This document shows positions 34,868-43,832 of a stretch of 64,000 nt of DNA, piece by piece (position 1 is the first letter of the stretch; every line of letters begins with the position of its first letter). The stretch is from the NCBI RefSeq assembly GCF_019969845.1, contig NZ_JAHXYR010000007.1, positions 1-64,000 of the forward strand, written 5' to 3'. A model generated the notes under the pieces. The model worked only from the letters and a program-made list of their open reading frames with translations. It made no database searches and was not told the DNA's origin. The DNA comes from Sphingobacterium sp. GVS05A (GTDB lineage: Bacteria > Bacteroidota > Bacteroidia > Sphingobacteriales > Sphingobacteriaceae). A program made the position numbers and the translations under genes.

Positions 34868-34941
34868 CGGTCTGGACGGGACTCGAACCCGCGACCCCAT
34901 GCGTGACAGGCATGTATTCTAACCAGCTGAACTACCAGACC
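34868..34941 (-). tRNA. tRNA-Asp (GTC), first of four
   Basis: Identical tRNA body with anticodon GTC, no encoded CCA. First in transcription order, about 70 nt downstream of the prfA stop. Confidence 0.95.
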
Positions 34942-35014
34942 TCAACCCTTCTCCTCAGAAGGTGTGCAAATATAGCGTTTGTTTACGTATCTGCAAAGAT
35001 TTTTTGAAAAAAAA

Positions 35015-36088
35015 CTAGTCTACCTGACCGTCTTTCATCCTCTCCGCATTCTCCGCAAATTGCAATGCATCGATAATTCCTTGAATATCACCATCCATAA
35101 TCGCCGGTAGGTTATACATCGTCATACCAATACGATGTTCAGTTACGCGACCTTGTGGGTAGTTATAAGTACGGATTTTTGCCGAACGGTCACCTGTAGA
35201 GACCAAAGTTTTTCTTTTTGCAGCAATATCACCATTCTTTTTGTTCAGTTCGAGCTCATAAAGTTTGTTACGAAGCATCTCCATCGCTAACTCACGGTTG
35301 GCCAATTGGGAACGTTCTACCTGACAAACGACAACAATACCTGTTGGTTTATGTGTCAATTGTACTTTTGTTTCTACTTTATTGACGTTCTGACCTCCGG
35401 CACCACCTGAACGGGATGTTTGTAATTCGATATCACCCGGATTGATCTCTACGTCGACATCCTCTGCTTCCGGCAATACAGCAACTGAGGCTGCTGATGT
35501 ATGTACACGTCCTTGTGTTTCTGTATCAGGAACACGTTGCACACGGTGTACACCAGACTCATATTTCAATTGACCATAAGCATCTTCACCGATTACTTTA
35601 AGGATAACCTCTTTATAACCGCCTGAAGTTCCTTCGGTAACGTCCATCACCTCATTGCGCCAGCCTTTTGTTTCAAAATAACGCGTGTACATACGGTAAA
35701 GGTCACCGGCAAATAAAGCCGCCTCGTCACCACCCGTTCCACCACGGATCTCGATAATGGCATTTTTGGCATCCTCAGGATCTTTAGGGATGAGCATCAA
35801 ACGGATTTCTTCTTCTTTTTCCTCTTTTTCAACCAATAAAATATCCAGCTCTTCTTTGGCCATCTCACGAAGTTCCTGATCCTTCTCGTTCATGATGATG
35901 TCCTTATTGGTATCAATATTACTGACCATATTTCTATAAATATGGTATTGATCCACGATTTTGCCCAAATCTTTGTACTCTTTATTCAATTTGGCAAAAC
36001 GTTTCATATCTTGCATGGTGTCAGGGTTGCTTAATTCAGCTTCCACTTCTTCCCATCTTTCTTTGATCGCTTGTAATTTATCTAACAT
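35015..36088 (-). CDS. prfA: Peptide chain release factor 1
   Basis: 357 residues. Recognises UAA and UAG and triggers peptide release. The catalytic GGQ is in TSRSGGAGGQNVNKVET. The stop-codon-recognition segment reads RVPDTETQGRVHTS, that is P-x-T of class RF1 and not the SPF of RF2. Domain 1 (helical, 1-100) is complete. Transcribed toward the four tRNA-Asp genes. A TACTTTTG box (plus 36142-36149) 54 nt upstream may be its -7 element. Confidence 0.96.
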   Translation of the reverse strand: MLDKLQAIKERWEEVEAELSNPDTMQDMKRFAKLNKEYKDLGKIVDQYHIYRNMVSNIDTNKDIIMNEKDQELREMAKEELDILLVEKEEKEEEIRLMLIPKDPEDAKNAIIEIRGGTGGDEAALFAGDLYRMYTRYFETKGWRNEVMDVTEGTSGGYKEVILKVIGEDAYGQLKYESGVHRVQRVPDTETQGRVHTSAASVAVLPEAEDVDVEINPGDIELQTSRSGGAGGQNVNKVETKVQLTHKPTGIVVVCQVERSQLANRELAMEMLRNKLYELELNKKNGDIAAKRKTLVSTGDRSAKIRTYNYPQGRVTEHRIGMTMYNLPAIMDGDIQGIIDALQFAENAERMKDGQVD

Positions 36089-36141
36089 ATATCAAAAATG
36101 CTTCTTCTAGGAATTTATGACCTAGATTACTATTGAGAGTA

Positions 36142-36149
36142 CAAAAGTA
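36142..36149 (-). promoter_or_regulatory. Candidate prfA -7 box
   Basis: Minus-strand TACTTTTG, an exact TAnnTTTG match, 54 nt before the ATG. No TTG at the usual upstream distance. Confidence 0.35.
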
Positions 36150-36186
36150 AGGAAATTTTGTTGCTTTTGAACTACCTAGCCAGCTA

Positions 36187-36516
36187 TTAATGAGAGGAAA
36201 CTGCTTTTAGCCCAATGATAGAAGCAATCAGCGTGAAAATAAAGAATATGCGCCAGAAATCTGCGGGTTCTTTAAAGAAGATAATACCCATTAAAACCGT
36301 TCCGACTGCACCAATACCTGTCCACACAGCGTAGGCTGTTCCAAGGGGAAGTGTTTGTGTTGCTTTGATCAGTAAGCCCATACTTGCAAATAAGAAGACA
36401 ACAAAGGCGCCATACCAAAGCCATTGTTCGCTGCCTTCTGCATCCTTGGCTTTTCCCAAACAGGTTGTAAAACCAATTTCACATATTCCTCCAAGAATTA
36501 AAAATACCCAGTTCAT
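36187..36516 (-). CDS. SMR family exporter, SugE/Gdx type
   Basis: 109 residues with four membrane helices. The essential glutamate E13 lies in ICEIGFTT, and TLPLGTAYAVWTGIGAVGTVLMG is close to the Gdx/SugE guanidinium exporters rather than to EmrE. These dual-topology proteins exchange guanidinium or quaternary ammonium for protons. No guanidine riboswitch was seen upstream; instead the 75-nt gap holds a perfect palindrome next to a Crp/Fnr regulator gene. Confidence 0.88.
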   Translation of the reverse strand: MNWVFLILGGICEIGFTTCLGKAKDAEGSEQWLWYGAFVVFLFASMGLLIKATQTLPLGTAYAVWTGIGAVGTVLMGIIFFKEPADFWRIFFIFTLIASIIGLKAVSSH

Positions 36517-36570
36517 ATATCTGTTTTTTTTTGTTTCAGGGACAAAGGTCTACGTTTTTCCGGAGAATAA

Positions 36571-36588
36571 TTTTAACAAATGTTAAAA
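36571..36588. promoter_or_regulatory. Palindrome between the Crp-type regulator and the SMR gene
   Basis: TTTTAACA-AA-TGTTAAAA is an 18-nt perfect inverted repeat four bases after the regulator stop and 55 nt before the SMR start. It could be an operator for the neighbouring regulator or a weak AT-rich terminator. Confidence 0.35.
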
Positions 36589-36591
36589 ATT

Positions 36592-37173
36592 TTAAAGGAT
36601 ATTCGCACGAATACGGCTGAGGGTCACCTGGCTAACACCCAAGTATGAGGCGATGTAACCAAGCTTGATCCGTTGTATATATTGGGGATATTTTTCGAGC
36701 AACTCGGCATACCGTTCTTGGGCTGTATTAAAAAGCTTGGACATCGTACGCTGCTCCGCTTTGATAAATTCTAGCTCAGCCATTTTTCTTCCCCAATTGG
36801 CGATGGCAATGTCACTCTCATAGAGCGCAAATAATTGTTTTTGGTCAATTTGGTAGACAATACTGTCTTCCAGAAGATCAATGTTTTCGTATCCCGGTGT
36901 GTCATGTACATAACTATTCATCGAGATTAAGGTACCACCCGGAGATACAAAATCCAAGGTAATCTGTCTGTCTGCAGTTTCGTAATAGACCCGCGCTAAC
37001 CCAGAGGCCAAAAAATAAATGTCCTTCTGGATTTTATCTTGCCTGATCAATATACTATTCCGTTTGCATACAAGCTTTTGACTGATCTGCGCAAGCCGAT
37101 CAATGCTGTCGGGGTTTAGAAAATGGTAGCCCTGAAAGCAGTCTGCTAAAGAAATTACGATTTTTTCTCCCAT
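36592..37173 (-). CDS. Crp/Fnr family transcriptional regulator
   Basis: 193 residues from the ATG at 37173; in-frame upstream starts up to 37230 would run deep into lpxH and read as non-family sequence. The cyclic-nucleotide-binding fold covers about 10-130 (LIRQDKIQKDIYFLASGLARVYY) but lacks the full cAMP-binding arginine/serine pocket, so the effector is unknown. A winged-helix DNA-binding domain ends IKLGYIASYLGVSQVTLSRIR. It overlaps the end of lpxH by 19 nt and probably shares its message. Confidence 0.88.
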   Translation of the reverse strand: MGEKIVISLADCFQGYHFLNPDSIDRLAQISQKLVCKRNSILIRQDKIQKDIYFLASGLARVYYETADRQITLDFVSPGGTLISMNSYVHDTPGYENIDLLEDSIVYQIDQKQLFALYESDIAIANWGRKMAELEFIKAEQRTMSKLFNTAQERYAELLEKYPQYIQRIKLGYIASYLGVSQVTLSRIRANIL

Positions 37174-37910
37174 TTTTCCAAACTTAAAGTTTCCCCATCC
37201 CATACCGCATAGGTATAATAATTGATCCATTCGCCCAAGTTGACAATACGGCTTTCTGGATTTAGTTTGACATCATAGGGTAGATGTCTGTGGCCAAATA
37301 GATAAAAATCGTGATGTTGCTTGCTTTCGAGTTCTTTCGCATAACCGATCAGCCATTCCTTGTCTTCGCCCAGGAATTTTTCATCTTCATTATTGGAGAG
37401 TCTGCTGTGTTTGGACCATCGGGTAGCGATTCCTATGCCCAGATTGGGGTGCAATCGTGCAAATAACCATTGGCAAAAACGGCTCCGAAATACTTTCTTC
37501 AGTAGTTTGTACTTATAATCACCGGAACCCAATCCATCCCCATGGTGGATATAAAAAAGTTTATTGTCTAGTACAAGTTCCAGTTCATTGTCAACGATCT
37601 GAACATTTAATTCCTTTTTGAGATAATCAAACATCCACATGTCGTGGTTGCCTTTAAATAACGTGATCGGGATACCGAGGTCGGCAATTTCCGCCAGTTT
37701 GCCTAAAAAGCGTATATAACCTTTGGGAACCACCGTTGCATATTCAAACCAAAAATCGAATATATCACCAACAAGATAGAGCTGTGCGGCATCGATCTTG
37801 ATCGCGTCGAGCCACTGAATAATGGATCGCTCTCTTTCGCGCGAATGCTCCAACGGATAGGATCCTAGATGGAAGTCTGAGGCAAAATAGATTTTTTTTC
37901 TTGTTGACAT
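37155..37910 (-). CDS. lpxH: UDP-2,3-diacylglucosamine diphosphatase, LpxH type
   Basis: 251 residues. A metallophosphatase with the LpxH motif set: ASDFHLGS, VGDIFDFWFEY, FKGNHDMW, YIHHGDGLG and LFGHRHLP, providing the Asp, His and Asn metal ligands. It cleaves UDP-2,3-diacylglucosamine to lipid X in lipid A synthesis at the inner membrane. The Bacteroidota homologues are sometimes annotated only as metallophosphoesterases. A consensus promoter ends five bases before the ATG, and its 3' end overlaps the Crp-type gene. Confidence 0.87.
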   Translation of the reverse strand: MSTRKKIYFASDFHLGSYPLEHSRERERSIIQWLDAIKIDAAQLYLVGDIFDFWFEYATVVPKGYIRFLGKLAEIADLGIPITLFKGNHDMWMFDYLKKELNVQIVDNELELVLDNKLFYIHHGDGLGSGDYKYKLLKKVFRSRFCQWLFARLHPNLGIGIATRWSKHSRLSNNEDEKFLGEDKEWLIGYAKELESKQHHDFYLFGHRHLPYDVKLNPESRIVNLGEWINYYTYAVWDGETLSLEKWEKKS

Positions 37911-37915
37911 GTGCC

Positions 37916-37946
37916 CAAATCTAAAGAAAATGGAAGCGAATACAAA
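37916..37946 (-). promoter_or_regulatory. lpxH promoter, nearly leaderless
   Basis: Minus-strand TTTG (37943-37946), exactly 19 nt, then TAGATTTG (37916-37923), a full consensus promoter. Only five bases separate the -7 box from the lpxH ATG. The TTTG lies in the loop of the upstream gene's terminator. Confidence 0.65.
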
Positions 37947-37957
37947 ATTCGCTTCCA
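37931..37957 (-). terminator. M1 aminopeptidase terminator
   Basis: TGGAAGCGAAT (37931-37941) pairs with ATTCGCTTCCA (37947-37957) around ACAAA, 11 nt after the stop at 37969, with a T-rich tail on the minus strand. The lpxH promoter overlaps it. Confidence 0.8.
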
Positions 37958-37968
37958 GAATATCTTTT

Positions 37969-40137
37969 TTACAATTTGGACAAATCTGTTAGGAGGGTTT
38001 TCAAATATTCCGAAGCTTCGGGATCGATTTGCTTCAGAGTCTGTTGGAGCTGATCAGGATAGGCGTCTTTAATGGCCATGATTGAACTTACGATAACCAT
38101 ATAAGACTGATCCTTAACTCCGTTAAGTAGCAGGTTTTTATACTTTTTATCTTTGATCTGTCCCAGCTTTCGGATCGCTGAAGCACGTATTACGGAAGCG
38201 GATGATTTTTCTGCCAATGAAGCGATTATGTTTGCTGTCGATTTCCGGCTAGTTGGATCCGTTAGATCGAGTCCCTGAATGGCCGTCGCCACAAGGTCGG
38301 CATCCGGATCAGCCAATGCTGCTGTCAGTATCTCCCGTCCAGCTGTTGTTTTCGGGTTTTTAATGGCAAATAGCACAGCGGCGACACGGTTGGCGAATGA
38401 AGGGGCATGCTCATATTGATACCGATAATCGGCTTCGGTTTTGTCAATATGGATCTCACCGACAAGTGTTTTTTCGGGATCGATATCGATAAATTCAACC
38501 GTATTTTTTAGGGGAATAGTTAGCTGAGTATTCCGTTTGTTGAGCTGTACCGTTTTTCTCATTTTGCCTTCTTTGGTATAGATGTCAATGACAAGCGGTA
38601 TTTGAAACGTTTGAACAGCGGAATCTTGCACCTGAGCGATGTTGAGGCTCAGTATATTGTTTTCATTTTTGGTTGTCACTTTGAGGATAGGATGTCCTCC
38701 TTTGTAATACCACTGGTTGAAATAAGGTGCCCAGTCTTTACCTGTCACTTCTTCCATCGTGAGGCGCAGCTGCTGCGGTTCCCCAGTTTTGAAAGAATTC
38801 TCGGTCAGGTATTTTTTGAGTGATTGATAAAAGGCAGCATCACCCATCTGTTCTTTTAAGGCGTATAAGATCAATGAGCCCTTGGCGTAGCTGATGTTAT
38901 CAAACATATCTTCTTTGTCGTGGTAATAGTAACGCGCGAGCGCTGGACTATTGCCATTTTTGGTTGATTTGAGATAGGATTGTAGTTTTTCAAATCTTGA
39001 TTTATCACCTTTTTCTTTGCCGCCATCATGCTCATGCCAGATGATTTCACCGAAGGTTGCGAAAGATTCGTTCATCGTTAAGTTAGACCAGGATTCGGCG
39101 GTAACCAGATCGCCGAACCATTGATGGAATAACTCATGGGCAATGGTACCCTCTTCATTTTCATCCAAAAGTTCCCTTTTGGTCTTTTGCACATGCTCAC
39201 CATGTAAGGTCGCTGTGGTGTTTTCCATTGCGCCAGAAACATAATCGCGGCAGACGATTTGTGCATATTTGTTCCAAGGATAAGGGACTCCCAAGGTTTT
39301 GCCATAAAAATCCATCATGGCTGGAGTTTTACCAAAGATATCCTTCGCATAAGGGGCATACTTTGGCTCCAAGTAATAATCAACAGGAATATTATTGTAC
39401 TTATCTTGATAGACCTTAAAGTCTCCAACGGCCATCATAAATAGATAGGGCGCATGGGGAAGATCCATTTTCCAGGTATCGGTACGTGTGCCATCATCAT
39501 TCTTCTGCTGGTTGACCAGAGCTCCATTGGACAAACTGATATAATTATCCAGTACGGTCATTGAAATTTCGGCTGTCGTCTTTTGGTTGGGGCGGTCAAT
39601 GGTTGGGAACCAGGCAGAGGAGGCTTCTGTTTCGCCCTGGGTCCAAATCTGTCGCGGTTTATTCGGAGTCTGTTCCTCGGGATTAATAAAATAGAGCCCT
39701 TTCGCATCATTGATTGCTGCACTCCCCTGTGCTTTTAGCAGATTGGGCTTGGCCGTATAATCCAGATAGATGGTATATTTCTCATTGGATAGGTAATTGC
39801 GATCCAATTTGATCAGAAGAGAATTATCGTCATAGGTGAATTTTAATGGGGCCAGTTGTTGCCCATTGACCAGTGCAATTTGTTTGATATCCATGCCTTT
39901 GGCATCCAGACGTAATGAATCTGTTGGGTAAAAATGTGGCTGTAGGGTGACCCATTCTTTACCGTTTAAATATTGGTTTTTATAATCAAAGCGGACATCG
40001 AGTTTGGTATGAACGAGGTTGTTGATCCGAGTGGGTGTGGAACGATATTGCTGATCTATCGGAAGTTGCTGCGCTTGACTCATACCGATAGCGGAAAGGG
40101 ATATGGCCAAGTATAGGAAAGCGATTCTTTTGCGCAT
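37969..40137 (-). CDS. Secreted M1 family aminopeptidase
   Basis: 722 residues with a signal peptide (about 1-22, ending AQA/Q). The N-terminal beta-sandwich is followed by the GAMEN exopeptidase motif and the zinc site H334-E-x2-H338 (IAHELFHQWF) with E357 as third ligand in NESFATF. After about residue 560 the chain becomes helical repeats of HEAT type (TAALADPDADLVATAIQGL). It removes N-terminal residues from peptides in the periplasm or outside. Monocistronic, ended by a hairpin. Confidence 0.92.
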   Translation of the reverse strand: MRKRIAFLYLAISLSAIGMSQAQQLPIDQQYRSTPTRINNLVHTKLDVRFDYKNQYLNGKEWVTLQPHFYPTDSLRLDAKGMDIKQIALVNGQQLAPLKFTYDDNSLLIKLDRNYLSNEKYTIYLDYTAKPNLLKAQGSAAINDAKGLYFINPEEQTPNKPRQIWTQGETEASSAWFPTIDRPNQKTTAEISMTVLDNYISLSNGALVNQQKNDDGTRTDTWKMDLPHAPYLFMMAVGDFKVYQDKYNNIPVDYYLEPKYAPYAKDIFGKTPAMMDFYGKTLGVPYPWNKYAQIVCRDYVSGAMENTTATLHGEHVQKTKRELLDENEEGTIAHELFHQWFGDLVTAESWSNLTMNESFATFGEIIWHEHDGGKEKGDKSRFEKLQSYLKSTKNGNSPALARYYYHDKEDMFDNISYAKGSLILYALKEQMGDAAFYQSLKKYLTENSFKTGEPQQLRLTMEEVTGKDWAPYFNQWYYKGGHPILKVTTKNENNILSLNIAQVQDSAVQTFQIPLVIDIYTKEGKMRKTVQLNKRNTQLTIPLKNTVEFIDIDPEKTLVGEIHIDKTEADYRYQYEHAPSFANRVAAVLFAIKNPKTTAGREILTAALADPDADLVATAIQGLDLTDPTSRKSTANIIASLAEKSSASVIRASAIRKLGQIKDKKYKNLLLNGVKDQSYMVIVSSIMAIKDAYPDQLQQTLKQIDPEASEYLKTLLTDLSKL

Positions 40138-40314
40138 TGTTGAATTATTTAGAAGATTTAAATAAAGCTAAATAAATTTCGGCTGATGTAAAAATAACCA
40201 TTTCGGAAAATCCATTGATATGATACTCGGTCCGTTCTTTCAGAAGAGTGAATTATTGTTTCCGAACTAGCGAGAATGACATTTACTTGAGATTAGCGCT
40301 ATGAATTCTGAAAT

Positions 40315-40322
40315 TATATTTG
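40315..40322 (+). promoter_or_regulatory. Candidate prolyl oligopeptidase -7 box
   Basis: TATATTTG, a full -7 match. It overlaps an upstream in-frame ATG-like start at 40320, which supports the real start at 40356. The nearest TTG is 25 nt upstream, longer than usual. Confidence 0.4.
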
Positions 40323-40355
40323 TTATTTTTGGATGAAACAAGTATAAAGTTTTTT

Positions 40356-42479
40356 ATGATAAACAAAAAAATTGGCCTTATCCTAATGATGATAGGTATG
40401 GCAGGTACTGCAAGCACTGTTTGTGGACAGCAGTTGAAATATCCAACGACGAGCAAAGGCACTGTCGTAGACGAATTCTGGGGCGAGAAGGTATCCGATC
40501 CCTACCGTTGGTTGGAAGACGACCGTTCAGCAGAAACAAAAAGTTGGGTTCAAGCCGAAAATAAAGTCACTTTTGATTATCTAAATACCATTCCTTTCCG
40601 GACAAAACTGAAAGAACAATTAACGGAAATATGGAACTATGAAAAAATAGGAACACCTTTCAAAGAAGGAGCGTACACCTATTTCTTTAAAAACAACGGG
40701 CTTCAACAACATTCCGTACTTTACCGCAAACAAGGTGAGAATGGAGCAGAGGAGGTCTTCCTTGATCCAAATACTTTTTCGAAAGATGGGTCGACTTCGT
40801 TGGCCGACGTTTCTTTTTCAAAGGACGGAAGTTTAGTGGCTTATTCGATCTCTGAGGGCGGGTCGGACTGGAGAAAAGTAATCGTATTGAATGCCAAGGA
40901 TAAAGCACCCGTAGGTGAGACCCTTGTTGATGTAAAATTCTCAGGTATCGCTTGGAAAGGTAATGATGGGTTTTATTATTCAAGCTATGATAAACCCAAA
41001 GGGTCTGAACTTTCAGAGAAAACAGATCAACATAAATTGTATTACCATAAACTTAAAACAGCACAATCTACGGACCTGCTGATTTTTGGCGGTTCAGCAA
41101 CCCCGAGACGTTATGTGGGTGCTTCATTAACAGATGACCAGCGCTATCTGATTATCTCTGCGGCAAATACAACGACGGGAAATGAACTTTACTACCAGGA
41201 TCTGAGCAAGCCGAATAGCAAGATCATCTGCCTACAGGATCATTTTGATGCAAATACGGGTGTTGTTGATAATATTGGAGATACCTTCTTATTGGAGACT
41301 AACTATAAAGCGGCCAACAATCGATTAGTTAAAGTAGATCTGAAAAATCCGGCCAAGGAAAACTGGAAGGATGTCATTCCTGAAACCGAAAATGTACTTT
41401 CGATCAGTACAGGCGGTGGCTACCTATTTGCAAATTATCTGAAAGATGCTGTTTCTGTTGTTATCCAATACGATTATACAGGTAAAAAAATCAGACAGAT
41501 TGAATTACCTGGTGTAGGGACTGCCAGCGGTTTTTCGGGTAAGAAAAAGGAAAAGGAAATCTACTTTGGTTTCTCAAATTACATTACACCTTCATCAAGT
41601 TATAAATTTGATGTCAATTCAGGAAAATCGTCGCTTTATATCAAACCGAATGTCAAATTTGATAGCGACCAATATGAATCGAAGCAAGTGTTTTATACTT
41701 CGAAGGACGGAACAAAGGTGCCAATGATTATTACCTATAAAAAAGGCATCGTCTTGAATGGTAAAAATCCAACGATTGTATACGGTTATGGCGGGTTTAA
41801 TATCAGCCTGACTCCGGCTTTCAGTACTTCCGTTGCAGTTTGGTTGGCAAATGGTGGTGTATATGCTGTTCCCAACTTACGTGGTGGCGGTGAATATGGT
41901 CAAAAATGGCATGATGGCGGCAGACAGTTTAACAAGCTGAATGTATTTAACGATTTTATCGCTGCGGCTCATTATTTACAGGAAAATGGTTATACTTCAC
42001 CTGAATACACCGCATTGTCTGGAGGTTCGAATGGCGGTTTGCTTGTCGGAGCGACAATGACTATTGACCCTAAGGTAGCTAAGGTGGCTCTACCAGAGGT
42101 TGGCGTGTTGGATATGTTGCGTTACCATACTTTTACCGCTGGTGCCGGCTGGTCATACGACTACGGTACGGTCGCTGACAGCAAAGAGATGTTTGATTAC
42201 CTGAAAGCTTATTCGCCTGTACATAATGTGAAAACTGGAGTTAGTTATCCAGCGACAATGGTATTGACCGGAGATCATGACGACCGTGTTGTTCCTGCGC
42301 ACTCGTATAAGTTTGCGTCCGAATTGCAGGCTAAGCAGGCTGGTGATAACCCTGTATTGATTCGTATTGAAACCAAAGCTGGACATGGTGCTGGTCGATC
42401 TACAGAGGTGTTGATCAACAGTACAGTTGATAAATACGCTTTTGCGCTCTGGAATATGGGTATCAAAGCATTGAAATAA
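40356..42479 (+). CDS. Prolyl oligopeptidase family serine peptidase (S9)
   Basis: 707 residues from the ATG at 40356, which begins a signal peptide ending VCG/Q; the next start upstream, at 40320, lies in the promoter. The N-terminal beta-propeller opens YPTTSKGTVVDEFWG and DPYRWLEDDRS. The C-terminal hydrolase domain has S558 in LSGGSNGGLLVG, the aspartate in TGDHDDRVVPAHS and the histidine in KAGHGAGRS. It cleaves short peptides after proline and is exported here, unlike many cytosolic homologues. Confidence 0.94.
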   Translation: MINKKIGLILMMIGMAGTASTVCGQQLKYPTTSKGTVVDEFWGEKVSDPYRWLEDDRSAETKSWVQAENKVTFDYLNTIPFRTKLKEQLTEIWNYEKIGTPFKEGAYTYFFKNNGLQQHSVLYRKQGENGAEEVFLDPNTFSKDGSTSLADVSFSKDGSLVAYSISEGGSDWRKVIVLNAKDKAPVGETLVDVKFSGIAWKGNDGFYYSSYDKPKGSELSEKTDQHKLYYHKLKTAQSTDLLIFGGSATPRRYVGASLTDDQRYLIISAANTTTGNELYYQDLSKPNSKIICLQDHFDANTGVVDNIGDTFLLETNYKAANNRLVKVDLKNPAKENWKDVIPETENVLSISTGGGYLFANYLKDAVSVVIQYDYTGKKIRQIELPGVGTASGFSGKKKEKEIYFGFSNYITPSSSYKFDVNSGKSSLYIKPNVKFDSDQYESKQVFYTSKDGTKVPMIITYKKGIVLNGKNPTIVYGYGGFNISLTPAFSTSVAVWLANGGVYAVPNLRGGGEYGQKWHDGGRQFNKLNVFNDFIAAAHYLQENGYTSPEYTALSGGSNGGLLVGATMTIDPKVAKVALPEVGVLDMLRYHTFTAGAGWSYDYGTVADSKEMFDYLKAYSPVHNVKTGVSYPATMVLTGDHDDRVVPAHSYKFASELQAKQAGDNPVLIRIETKAGHGAGRSTEVLINSTVDKYAFALWNMGIKALK

Positions 42480-42485
42480 AGATAT

Positions 42486-42531
42486 CGGATGAACCATCTA
42501 TAGCCTGTTTTGGTTGTAGATGGTTCCTCCG
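42486..42531 (+). terminator. Hairpin after the prolyl oligopeptidase
   Basis: A 15-bp stem with one mismatch (42486-42500 with 42517-42531), core GAACCATCTA, directly after the stop. It has no T-run, so it is probably a 3'-end structure acting with the next hairpin. Confidence 0.55.
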
Positions 42532-42539
42532 AAGACAAT

Positions 42540-42578
42540 AAAAAAGTCCAGAACGACGACATCGATCTGGACTTTTTT
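42540..42578. terminator. Bidirectional terminator
   Basis: AAAAAAGTCCAGA (42540-42552) pairs with TCTGGACTTTTTT (42566-42578) across a 13-nt loop, between the convergent oligopeptidase and thioredoxin-like genes. Confidence 0.85.
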
Positions 42579-42593
42579 ATTTCGGGATATTGT

Positions 42594-43832
42594 TTATTCC
42601 CAAGTTTTTTCGCCTTTTTTCATTTTTTGAAGCGTTGCTACATAATCCTCTTTTTTATCGTTTGCAGTCAAAAGTGAGATCGCTTTCTCTTGTGTTTTGA
42701 TTGCTTGATCTTTGTCACCTAGACGATAAAGTAGGTTGGCGAAGGTATCGAGGTACATCGGTGTATCTTTTTCTTTCTCCAGTGATAATTTGCTCCATTC
42801 TGAAGCCGCTTTTAAACAAGCTGGATCATCACAGTTTTCAAAGATAGACCAAGCCATCTGGTTTAATTCCATTGCTGTGATCGTCGAACCGTATTTGGCA
42901 ATATACTTATTAAAGCTGTCTCTCAATCCAAGATAGTTTTTGGTATAAGAGAAATAACGCGGTTGCATTTCCAAGCTCGCTTTTTCGGTATTGACTGTAG
43001 GGTATTTTTGAGCCAGTTCTTTTTCGATAGCAGCAAAATCCACGGCTTCTTTAGCCTGTATTTTGGTATTGACAGCTTCACCGACCAATAGTTTAGCTAG
43101 GAAATCATTTGCTTTAACCTTCTCACTGATGGCGTCAAACTTAGCTGGATTATCTTTTATCAAGTTAAATGCTTTCGAATCCTTAATGCTCGCCGAAGAA
43201 AGCAATAATTCCACATTTTCTTTTGTAAAGATCTGGTCTGTTGATAGCGAAGATAATACGATGCCCTCAGCTTTTGCCTGTGTTTCTTTATCATAAGCAT
43301 CTTTTGCAGCCGCAGCCATAGCTTTTGCAATTGTTGTATTTTGTGGATCAGCATTGAATTTTGCTAATAGGGTTTCATATTGGGTATTCGGATCCAGCGC
43401 TTTTTGGGCCTTAGCAATAAAGCCATCCGCATCACCTCCGCCTACAATGCGGTGTACTAGATTACCTTTTGAATCAAAGATCAAGAAAGTAGGATAGGCT
43501 GCTACTTTATAATCTTTGGCAAAACGATCTGCTTCGGTGTACCAGGATTTTACCTCTTCATTGTCCTCTTTGGTCTTATCCATTTGGATTTTGGCATTGA
43601 TAAATTTGGCATTGAAGAAATCACCTACCTTAGCCTGTGGGAAGATTGTACTTGTCATGTACTTGCAGGGGCCGCACCAAGTGGTGAAACAATCAACAAA
43701 AATAAACTTGTTTTCCTTGGTTGCCTTTTCTTTGATTTGATTCCAATTGAGACCATGCTCAAATTTTACACCCTCGCTTTGAGCGAATAGTAATGTTGGA
43801 ACCAAGAATAGTATTAAAATTAATTTTCTCAT
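42594..43832 (-). CDS. Secreted thioredoxin-like protein, paralogue 1
   Basis: 412 residues from the ATG at 43832, where a signal peptide ending FAQ/S begins; an earlier start at 43880 adds 16 implausible residues. Residues about 20-150 are a thioredoxin fold with C53-G-P-C56 (TTWCGPCKYM) and the cis-proline YPTFLIF. The rest is helical, with a TPR-like unit near the end (TFANLLYRLGDKDQAIKTQE). It probably acts as a periplasmic disulfide reductase or isomerase with a helical partner-binding region. A close paralogue of the same length lies upstream, 315 nt away. Confidence 0.85.
   Translation of the reverse strand: MRKLILILFLVPTLLFAQSEGVKFEHGLNWNQIKEKATKENKFIFVDCFTTWCGPCKYMTSTIFPQAKVGDFFNAKFINAKIQMDKTKEDNEEVKSWYTEADRFAKDYKVAAYPTFLIFDSKGNLVHRIVGGGDADGFIAKAQKALDPNTQYETLLAKFNADPQNTTIAKAMAAAAKDAYDKETQAKAEGIVLSSLSTDQIFTKENVELLLSSASIKDSKAFNLIKDNPAKFDAISEKVKANDFLAKLLVGEAVNTKIQAKEAVDFAAIEKELAQKYPTVNTEKASLEMQPRYFSYTKNYLGLRDSFNKYIAKYGSTITAMELNQMAWSIFENCDDPACLKAASEWSKLSLEKEKDTPMYLDTFANLLYRLGDKDQAIKTQEKAISLLTANDKKEDYVATLQKMKKGEKTWE

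Noticed and set aside
36517..36591. Guanidine riboswitch before the SMR exporter
   Set aside because: The 75-nt gap has none of the conserved motifs of guanidine riboswitch classes; only an AT-rich palindrome is present.
37174..37230. Longer N-terminus of the Crp-type regulator
   Set aside because: The added residues are read from the lpxH coding sequence and do not match the family; the ATG at 37173 starts it cleanly.
40320..40355. Upstream start for the prolyl oligopeptidase
   Set aside because: The ATG at 40320 overlaps the TATATTTG box, and the signal peptide begins at 40356.
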